Shown here piece after piece: positions 38,437-43,301 of a DNA stretch of 43,301 nucleotides. This stretch comes from Anaerospora hongkongensis (GTDB lineage: Bacteria; Bacillota; Negativicutes; Sporomusales; DSM-15969). The translations under genes were made by a program, and so were the position numbers. The notes under the pieces were generated by a model. The model ran no database searches and had not been told where the DNA came from. It worked only from the letters and a program-made list of their open reading frames with translations. The DNA is taken from the NCBI RefSeq assembly GCF_004339805.1, contig NZ_SLUI01000006.1, positions 1 to 43,301 on the forward strand, written 5' to 3'. Numbering within the stretch: the stretch's first letter is position 1; each line of letters opens with the position of its first letter.

Positions 38437-39822
38437 ATGGTAAAAAAACAAATAGCGCCCGTTACAGCAGGCAGCAGGTATACAGTGGAAATTATCGGTC
38501 TCGGTCACAGCGGCGAAGGAGTCGGCCGTTTCCAGGATTTTACGATTTTTGTTTCCCAGGCTCTGCCGGGAGAAGTTGTGGAAGTACAAGTCAGTGAAGT
38601 CAAGAAAAACTATGCAAAAGCCAAGCTGACTGGCGTAAAGCAGGCTTCGGCTGAACGTGTGGAGCCGTTGTGCTCTGTGTACCAGAGCTGCGGCGGCTGT
38701 CAGCTGCAGCATTTGAGCTATGCAGGTCAGTTAAACGCGAAACGGCAGCAAGTCGTCGATGCGGTCACCCGTATTGGAAAGCTGGCAGACGTGGCTGTTC
38801 ATCCCACATTGGGGGCAGCCAATCCCTGGTACTACCGCAATAAAATGCAATTTCCGGTAGGAAAGGCAGGGGGAAAAGTCGCTGTCGGCTGCTACTCGCA
38901 GGGGACCCATGCCATTATTAATACGGAAAACTGCTGTATTCAGCATGCGGTTAACAATACAATTGCCGATCAGGTGCGACGCATTGTCACCGAATTCAAC
39001 ATCCCAACCTATGACGAGCGTACCGGCGAAGGTGTTATTCGTCATGTAATGGGCCGGGTAGGCACGGCGACCGGGGAAGTGATGGTGGCATTAGTAACTG
39101 CTGTCGACAAACTGCCGAGCCAGGAGAAGGTTATTGCCGCCCTGCGGCAGGCTATTCCCGGCTTGACCAGCATTGTCCAGAACGTGAATCCTAAAAGAGG
39201 CAATATAATTATGGGAGAAACCACCCGCACGATTTGGGGAAAAGATACGATTACCGATAAATTGGGCGATTTGACCTTCCATATTTCGGCCCGTTCCTTT
39301 TTCCAGGTCAACACGGAGCAGACCGTGCTTTTGTACGGCAAAGCAGTGGAGTATGCCGGGCTGACAGGCCAAGAAACGGTAATAGATGCCTATTGCGGTA
39401 CCGGCACGATCACCTTATTCCTGGCCGGCCAGGCGGCTAAAGTATATGGCATCGAAATTGTTAAACCGGCGATTGCCGATGCCTGGCAGAATGCCCAAAC
39501 CAATAAGATCGAGAATGTGGAATTTATTGCCGGTGATGCGGTAGAGGTCATGCCTGAACTCTACCGTAACGGTGTCCGGCCGGAGGTAATAGTCGTTGAT
39601 CCACCCCGGGCCGGCTGTGAGCCTAAGGTATTAGAGACATTTGTAAAAATGAAGCCGGAACGCATTGTCTACGTATCCTGCAATCCGGCATCCCTTGCCC
39701 GTGATCTGGCAATCCTCTCCGAGCAGGGTTACCAGACGATGGAGATCCAGCCGGTAGATATGTTTCCCCATACCCACCACGTGGAGTGTTGCGTTTGGCT
39801 GAAAAGAAAACACAGCCTTTGA
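38437..39822 (+). CDS. rlmCD: 23S rRNA (uracil-5-)-methyltransferase RlmCD/RumA family
   Basis: A 461-residue TrmA-type m5U methyltransferase. N-terminal TRAM domain (about 12-70, IIGLGHSGEGVGRF), iron-sulfur cysteines C79, C85, C88 and a fourth near 168, then the SAM domain with FFQVN, DAYCGTGTITLFLA, VVDPPRAGCEPK and the nucleophile Cys in YVSCNPASLARDL. In Firmicutes one such enzyme methylates U747 and U1939 of 23S rRNA. The ATG at 38437 follows AAGGTGAAGG; the upstream frame overlaps the Lon-like gene. Its last codons are repeated in decayed form at 41775-41819. Confidence 0.93.
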   Translation: MVKKQIAPVTAGSRYTVEIIGLGHSGEGVGRFQDFTIFVSQALPGEVVEVQVSEVKKNYAKAKLTGVKQASAERVEPLCSVYQSCGGCQLQHLSYAGQLNAKRQQVVDAVTRIGKLADVAVHPTLGAANPWYYRNKMQFPVGKAGGKVAVGCYSQGTHAIINTENCCIQHAVNNTIADQVRRIVTEFNIPTYDERTGEGVIRHVMGRVGTATGEVMVALVTAVDKLPSQEKVIAALRQAIPGLTSIVQNVNPKRGNIIMGETTRTIWGKDTITDKLGDLTFHISARSFFQVNTEQTVLLYGKAVEYAGLTGQETVIDAYCGTGTITLFLAGQAAKVYGIEIVKPAIADAWQNAQTNKIENVEFIAGDAVEVMPELYRNGVRPEVIVVDPPRAGCEPKVLETFVKMKPERIVYVSCNPASLARDLAILSEQGYQTMEIQPVDMFPHTHHVECCVWLKRKHSL

Positions 39823-39898
39823 AGCCAGGCAGGGACTGGGTTCATGGGCTATGGGGAATTGTGGAATATGTTCTCGCAGACAAAGAAAGAAAACATCA
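39778..39898 (+). repeat. segmental duplication, copy 1 (rlmCD 3' end and downstream)
   Basis: From the last codons of rlmCD to 39898 the sequence matches 41775-41896 at a constant offset of 1998 nt from 39801 on, for example GGGACTGGGTTCA at 39832 and 41830, and ATGGGGAA. It ends at GAAAACATCA (39889-39898), a 10-mer found again at 40468-40477. Confidence 0.8.
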
Positions 39899-39922
39899 GG
39901 CTTTTGGGTCTGACGTTTTTTT
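39891..39922 (+). terminator. probable intrinsic terminator of rlmCD
   Basis: AAACATCAG (39891-39899) pairs with CTGACGTTT (39910-39918) with one A-C mismatch, followed by a run of seven T. The remaining gap up to 40038 holds no gene that I can support. Confidence 0.65.
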
Positions 39923-40038
39923 ACAATAACATGATGTAAGTCGAATGACAATAATTATCTTTGAGGGAGGCGCCTGTCACAGGGAGGATTTACGTAAAAA
40001 GTCTCGAAATCTAAAAAGGAAAAAGGCGGGGATCGAGT

Positions 40039-40506
40039 ATGGATAATATAACAAAATGGTCACAATGGCCAGCAGACTTACATCAGCAGCCGGACCAAAT
40101 TAAGCGTCAATTTTTCTGCTGCCGCACCGAAACACCAGCCACTGGAGTTTGATGATAAAACATTAATTGGGATATTTGCCGGGTCTGGGAAAGCCGTATA
40201 TTAGTAGCCTATCCATCAACAGATTACTGGGGTAATTGGAATCTAGGAATAACATAAAGATTGGACACAAAAAGAAAGGTATAGAGGACCTTTGAAGCAG
40301 GTATGACAGTTGAGAAATTACTTGTGAACGAGCAAACGGCTGTGATTAATGGCTATAATGTCGATCTTAAGGAATGTACTTGCCCCGATTTCAGTGAGAG
40401 AAGATATCCCTTTAAGCACATTTATCGATTAGCAGTCGAATTGGGCACTCTTGAAAAACCTCTTAAGGAAAACATCAAGGGAAGAAATCAGATAGATAGG
40501 CCATAA
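40039..40506 (+). pseudogene. degenerate SWIM zinc-finger protein gene
   Basis: Three pieces of one protein seem to lie in shifting frames. Piece 1 starts at ATG 40039 (MDNITKWSQWPADLHQQPDQ) behind GGCGGGGATC and stops at 40152. Piece 2, in another frame from about 40114, reads SAAAPKHQPLEFDDKTLIGI then FAGSGK before a stop. Piece 3 (40303-40506) reads INGYNVDLKECTCPDFSERR then YPFKHIYRLAVELG. CTCPDF and KHIYRLA are the SWIM core CxC...CxH, but the third ligand Cys is Phe (PFKH for PCKH). Frameshifts plus the lost ligand point to a dead gene. SWIM proteins bind nucleic acid or protein partners. The reconstruction is by eye. Confidence 0.6.
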
Positions 40507-40640
40507 AATCTGAGCCAGATTTATGCCAGTTAGATAGTCCTCTTAAATAGCGCCCCCATATCCTATAAAATGTTGCAAGGTTTTTCATCAGGCCAATGGC
40601 TTTTACCTAATAGAGCACAAGATCTTTTGTAACAAATATG

Positions 40641-40669
40641 TTGACAAGCTTTTTCATATGCGCTATACT
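40641..40669 (+). promoter_or_regulatory. sigma-A promoter of the Mn-riboswitch leader
   Basis: Perfect TTGACA (40641-40646), 17-nt spacer, TATACT (40664-40669). Transcription would begin at about 40676, just before the first aptamer at 40681. Confidence 0.9.
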
Positions 40670-40680
40670 ATCGTCAGTAT

Positions 40681-40802
40681 CTAAAAGGGAGTAGCTAGAT
40701 AGATGGAGTCAACAAACTGGTTTAAATACCTGGCTCTGTCGTTGGCGGATTAGTCAATTAGCGAGACTTTTAGTGTGGATTTATGTCCATGCTAAAAGTC
40801 TC
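40681..40802 (+). promoter_or_regulatory. manganese (yybP-ykoY) riboswitch, first of two in series, with terminator
   Basis: The aptamer has the family core GGGAGTAGC at the 5' side and TTAGCGAGACTTT at the 3' side. P1 is CTAAAAG (40681-40687) with CTTTTAG (40767-40773). A 9-bp helix GATGGAGTC/GGCTCTGTC encloses AACAAACTGG. A 17-bp terminator (40763-40779 with 40786-40802, then TTTTATTTT) uses the same CTTTTAG strand, so aptamer and terminator exclude each other: bound Mn should favour read-through. No gene follows before the second unit at 40845. Confidence 0.88.
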
Positions 40803-40844
40803 TTTTATTTTATCTAACTTAATAAAACAATAAATACCTTCTAA

Positions 40845-40971
40845 CTGAGAGGGAGTAGCTAGATAGATGAGGTCAACAAACTGGTATTGTACCTGGCCTT
40901 ATCGTTGATGGAATGTCAATTAGCGAGACTTTCAGCATGGCTGTTTTGCCATGCTGAAAGTCTCGTTTTTT
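40845..40971 (+). promoter_or_regulatory. manganese (yybP-ykoY) riboswitch, second of two in series, with terminator
   Basis: Same architecture as the unit at 40681, offset 162-164 nt. P1 is CTGAGAG (40845-40851) with CTTTCAG (40929-40935), a covarying version of the first unit's P1. The helix GATGAGGTC/GGCCTTATC also covaries. The terminator is an 18-bp perfect stem (40924-40941 with 40948-40965) and a T-run. No promoter is seen between the two units, so transcripts must read through the first. The Mn exporter gene begins 32 nt later. Confidence 0.9.
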
Positions 40972-41002
40972 ATATATAAAAAAGTACTGGAGGAATAGTA
41001 AC

Positions 41003-41674
41003 ATGACAGCATTTTTAGCATCGGCAGCCTTCGTAGTTCTTGCCGAAATGGGAGATAAGACACAACTTCTGGCTATGGCATTCGCCACACGATATCGTTG
41101 GCAGACTGTAATGTGGGGGGTATTTGTTGCAACCGTTGTAAATCATCTTTTTGCGGTAATCGTTGGAACCTATCTTACACAAATTATTCCAATGCAGTAC
41201 ATCCAAATTGCTGCAGCCGTTTCATTTATTATATTTGGCTTATGGACAATAAGAGGTGATGAACTAAATGGGGAGGATAAGGTATCTAAGTACGGGCCGT
41301 TCTGGACAGTAGCAATTGCCTTTTTCATAGCAGAGATGGGCGATAAAACACAACTAGCCACTGTTGCATTGGCCGCACAGTTTAATTCGGTGGTTCCTGT
41401 ATGGCTGGGAACAACCACTGGCATGATGATAGCAGACGGAATTGGTATTATAATTGGTATTGTTTTAGGAAAGCGGATTCCCGAACGAATGGTAAAATGG
41501 GCTGCTGCCATGATTTTCATTTTCTTTGGTTTGTTTGGGTTATATGAGTCATTGCCAAACCAATTTCTAACTATTCCCTGTATTATTAGTGCCTTAGCGG
41601 TAACTGCGCTCCTAATCTACTTGGTTTCTCGAATGGAGTCTAAAAAAGAAGTTAAAGAACGAACGGAAGAATAG
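41003..41674 (+). CDS. UPF0016/GDT1 family manganese exporter
   Basis: A 223-residue membrane protein with about six helices in two repeats. Each repeat carries the family signature E-x-G-D-K-T: EMGDKT at 15-20 and at 111-116. Members (TMEM165/Gdt1, bacterial Mnx/MneA) export Mn2+ or exchange Ca2+/Mn2+ for protons. GGAGGA lies about 9 nt before the ATG. The tandem Mn riboswitch directly upstream supports Mn as the substrate: excess Mn would lift termination and raise export. No terminator was seen after the stop. A decayed copy of the first codons lies at 42259. Confidence 0.93.
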   Translation: MTAFLASAAFVVLAEMGDKTQLLAMAFATRYRWQTVMWGVFVATVVNHLFAVIVGTYLTQIIPMQYIQIAAAVSFIIFGLWTIRGDELNGEDKVSKYGPFWTVAIAFFIAEMGDKTQLATVALAAQFNSVVPVWLGTTTGMMIADGIGIIIGIVLGKRIPERMVKWAAAMIFIFFGLFGLYESLPNQFLTIPCIISALAVTALLIYLVSRMESKKEVKERTEE

Positions 41675-42056
41675 AGATTAGCCGATAAAAGAATAATCCT
41701 TAGTTTTTTAGATATTTTAATAATAAAAGTAAGCATCAAAAAAACGAGGAATAGCCTATGACGTACTTTTGATTCACGTGAAAGTGCTCAGTTTTACTGA
41801 AAAGAAAACACAGTCCTTGAAGCCATATGGGGACTGGGTTCAAGGACTATGGGGAAATATGGAATATGGTACCTCTGACATAGTTAGAAAACAGGAAGAG
41901 AAGAAGTCAGAAAGAAAGGTCATAAAATCGGGGGCCAGATTTATGCCAGTTGGACAGTCCTCTTAAATAGCACCCCTAACCTCCAGAATGTTGTAGGGGT
42001 TTCATTAGGATAATAATCTTTTATCTAATAGACACGAACCCTTAGCCACAAATATG
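41675..42056. other. gene-free stretch made of decayed duplicated sequence
   Basis: No intact gene. From about 41758 to 41896 it repeats the rlmCD 3' end in broken form; from about 41897 to 42056 it repeats 40478-40640, the sequence just upstream of the riboswitch promoter (TTTATGCCAGT at 40520/41940, CTCTTAAATAG at 40540/41960). The SWIM gene segment between these two blocks in copy 1 is missing here. Confidence 0.75.
41775..41896 (+). repeat. segmental duplication, copy 2 (decayed rlmCD 3' end)
   Basis: Counterpart of 39778-39898 at offset 1998 nt. The coding part contains stops and a one-base shift relative to rlmCD, but keeps CTGAAAAGAAAACACAG intact, the codons for the rlmCD C-terminus. 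Confidence 0.8.
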
Positions 42057-42225
42057 TTTATAAGCCTTTTCATATGTGCTATGCTGCCATCAATATCTAA
42101 AATGGAGTAGCTTGATAGATGGAGCCAACAAACTGGTTTAATACTTTGCTCTATCGTTGGCGAATTAGTTTAATTAGCGAGACTTTTAGTATGGCCGTTT
42201 TTGCCATGCTGTAAGTCTCGTTTTT
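42057..42225 (+). promoter_or_regulatory. third Mn (yybP-ykoY) riboswitch copy with decayed promoter
   Basis: TTTATA-N17-TATGCT (42057-42085) is the weakened counterpart of the promoter at 40641. The aptamer keeps GGAGTAGC and TTAGCGAGACTTTTAG, with P1 CTAAAAT (42097-42103) and CTTTTAG (42183-42189) now mismatched at the innermost pair. The terminator (42178-42195 with 42203-42220, then TTTTT) has one mismatch and two G-U pairs. The 5' half aligns best to the first unit (offset 1416) and the 3' half to the second unit (offset 1254-1256). Confidence 0.82.
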
Positions 42226-42258
42226 AAATATAAAAATAAGTATTGTAGAAATAATAAC

Positions 42259-42315
42259 ATGACAGAACTTCTAGCATAGGTGGCTTTCGTAGTTTAAGGC
42301 TATGTTAGGTTTGTT
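42259..42315 (+). pseudogene. remnant of a second UPF0016 Mn exporter gene
   Basis: ATGACAGAACTTCTAGCATAG aligns with the start of the intact exporter at 41003 (offset 1256), including TTCGTAGTT further on, but in-frame stops occur at codon 7 and at codon 12, and the ribosome binding site GGAGGA has become GTAGAA. After about 42315 no similarity to the exporter could be followed. Confidence 0.78.
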
Positions 42316-42590
42316 ATTTTCAGCGTTAAGCCATTGATAGGGGTTCTTATTTTAGCAGCGTAGGGGTATACGTATTTAGAAATGCAAAATGTGCAAATGA
42401 ATATTTAATGATTGAGCCACTTAAATTTCAGCCAAAAATAAGAATGACCATCCTACTCAAATATCTACAAAGGCAGCTTTGCAGTAACGGTTAGCAATGG
42501 ACGCGTGCCCTTAAGTCTACCAACCTTAGAAAACAACGGCTATTGTCAATAGGTAATAATTATTCTAAATGAACATAGAGCTATCCTATT
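42316..42590. other. AT-rich gene-free stretch
   Basis: No supported gene, RNA or repeat. All frames are broken by frequent stops. It probably represents further decay of the duplicated exporter locus. Confidence 0.6.
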
Positions 42591-42593
42591 TGC

Positions 42594-42622
42594 TTGACAA
42601 CCACTATAGCAAGGAGTATATT
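42594..42622 (+). promoter_or_regulatory. sigma-A promoter of the cadC-type operon
   Basis: Perfect TTGACA (42594-42599), 17-nt spacer, TATATT (42617-42622), immediately followed by the operator palindrome. Confidence 0.9.
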
Positions 42623-42623
42623 G

Positions 42624-42647
42624 TATATGAATATGTATTCACATATA
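42624..42647. promoter_or_regulatory. ArsR/CadC-type operator
   Basis: TGAATA-TG-TATTCA (42628-42641), a perfect inverted repeat flanked by TATA and CATATA, lies just after the -10 element. The AT-rich, TGAATA/TATTCA form is like cad and czr operators of the ArsR/SmtB family, so repressor binding would block initiation. Confidence 0.8.
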
Positions 42648-42814
42648 ACATAGTGATAGCGTACGTAGCTTTGATGTAATGGATGTAAGGGAAAACGAAA
42701 TGAAAATGAAGAAAAAGGTGTGTTTGTAATCAGCTGACGAGAGGTTTTCGTGGCACGACAGACACAGAAACTCGATTTTACATGAAGGCTATTCATATTG
42801 GTAGGTGGTGTGTG

Positions 42815-43183
42815 ATGAACAAGTGTGACTGTGATAACGATGTTTGTGAAGAATTATGCGAGCATCCCCAGATGATTTGCCTGGCCCGGGCCGAGATGGT
42901 GCAGGAGACGGAGGCGCAGCAGGTTACGGACATGTTCCGGCTGTTGGGGGATATGAACCGGTTTAAAATCCTGCAGGCTTTGGCCAAGCGGGAATTATGC
43001 GTCTGTGACATTGCGGCGGTGGTGCAGATGGGCCAGTCGGCGGTATCCCATCAACTGCGGCTGCTGCGCGGCGCCCGATTGGTGAAATACCGCAAAGAAG
43101 GGACATTGGCCTGGTACTCATTGACGGACCACAATATTACCATCTTGCTGCAGCATGGTCTAAACCATGTACGGCAAAAATAA
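42815..43183 (+). CDS. cadC: CadC-type metal-sensing ArsR family repressor
   Basis: A 122-residue winged-helix repressor. The alpha-3 metal motif ELCVCD (C62, C64) matches CadC, and N-terminal cysteines (C4, C6, C11, C15, C22) would complete a Cd/Pb/Zn thiolate site; Asp/His residues in the last helix (D105, H106, H114) resemble the alpha-5 Zn site. Recognition helix: QSAVSHQLRLLRGARLVKYRKEG. It should leave DNA when Cd, Pb or Zn binds, releasing the adjacent transporter gene. ATG 42815 was chosen because AGGTGG lies about 6 nt upstream and the Cys-rich start fits CadC; ATG 42782 would add 11 residues. Five N-terminal cysteines are more than usual. The P-type ATPase gene starts 21 nt after its stop. 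Confidence 0.9.
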   Translation: MNKCDCDNDVCEELCEHPQMICLARAEMVQETEAQQVTDMFRLLGDMNRFKILQALAKRELCVCDIAAVVQMGQSAVSHQLRLLRGARLVKYRKEGTLAWYSLTDHNITILLQHGLNHVRQK

Positions 43184-43204
43184 CGATAAGGAGATGGTGT
43201 GTGT

Positions 43205-43301
43205 ATGACGACGCGCGCAAAAGAAGCGGCGAATCAGATAGTATTCCAAGTAGACGGCATTACCTGTATGGATTGTGCACAGAAATTTGAAAAGGCGGTC
43301 A
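43205..43301 (+). CDS. heavy-metal P-type ATPase (CadA/ZntA-like), N-terminal fragment cut by the window end
   Basis: Only the first 32 codons are present. They contain the start of a heavy-metal-associated domain with the metal-binding motif GITCMDC at about residues 19-25, followed by AQKFEKAV. AAGGAG lies about 12 nt before the ATG. Placed just behind the CadC-type repressor and under the same promoter/operator, it most likely encodes a Cd2+/Zn2+/Pb2+ exporting ATPase. The rest lies outside the window, so the ATPase call rests on the HMA motif and the operon. Confidence 0.78.
   Translation, partial: MTTRAKEAANQIVFQVDGITCMDCAQKFEKAV

Noticed and set aside
40803..40844. A separate promoter for the second Mn riboswitch
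   Set aside because: The gap is AT-rich but has no TTGACA-like element with a -10 at the right distance.

Overview
The window is a stretch of chromosome from an endospore-forming, anaerobic-type Firmicute. The mix of Bacillus/Clostridia-like gene sets at moderate GC, with sporulation operons, a split gcvPA/gcvPB, LipM, a CBS-type pyrophosphatase, sigma-54 fermentation control and a Lon-like AAA_32 protease, would suit the Negativicutes (Sporomusa/Pelosinus-like). That placement is inferred from gene content only. No tRNA, rRNA, CRISPR array, prophage or insertion sequence was seen.

Layout. (1) 1-272: a tiny minus-strand holin-like toxin gene with its own terminator and an opposing plus-strand terminator, looking like a type I toxin-antitoxin locus. 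(2) 409-5157: a compact sporulation operon prkA-yhbH-spoVR, then a single-gene yjfB unit. (3) 5128-7183 (minus): a radical SAM protein and its DUF4130 partner, a putative DNA repair/modification pair. (4) 7293-12960: a sigma-54 enhancer-binding regulator followed by an operon with its own -24/-12 promoter, encoding a two-subunit CoA-transferase, an unusual acyl-CoA dehydrogenase and an unrecognised membrane protein. (5) 12980-14143 (minus): a Tat-exported HD-domain protein. (6) 14391-19786: tandem glycine riboswitch, gcvT-gcvH-gcvPA-gcvPB and the octanoyltransferase lipM, which charges GcvH. (7) 19831-24600: manganese pyrophosphatase, L,D-transpeptidase, a Spo0E-like phosphatase, peroxiredoxin, a 35-residue membrane peptide, GNAT and VOC proteins. 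(8) 24633-27207: glycerate kinase divergent from a CdaR-type regulator. (9) 27286-39822: housekeeping genes pcrA-ligA, gatCAB, a CPBP protease, a zinc-ribbon protein, a Lon-like protease and an rRNA m5U methyltransferase. (10) 39823-42590: an AT-rich, decaying region built from a partial segmental duplication. It holds a broken SWIM zinc-finger gene, two manganese (yybP-ykoY) riboswitches in series ahead of a UPF0016 Mn exporter, and a third riboswitch ahead of a dead fragment of the same exporter. (11) 42594-43301: a CadC-type repressor with promoter and operator, then the start of a heavy-metal P-type ATPase cut by the window edge.

The most unusual item is region 10. A sigma-A promoter drives a leader with two complete Mn aptamer/terminator units in series, whose P1 stems and terminators covary. 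A downstream copy has apparently collapsed to one chimeric unit and lost its gene. Other points worth a look are the acyl-CoA dehydrogenase with no catalytic glutamate at either usual position, the self-contained sigma-54 circuit controlling it, and the toxin locus.
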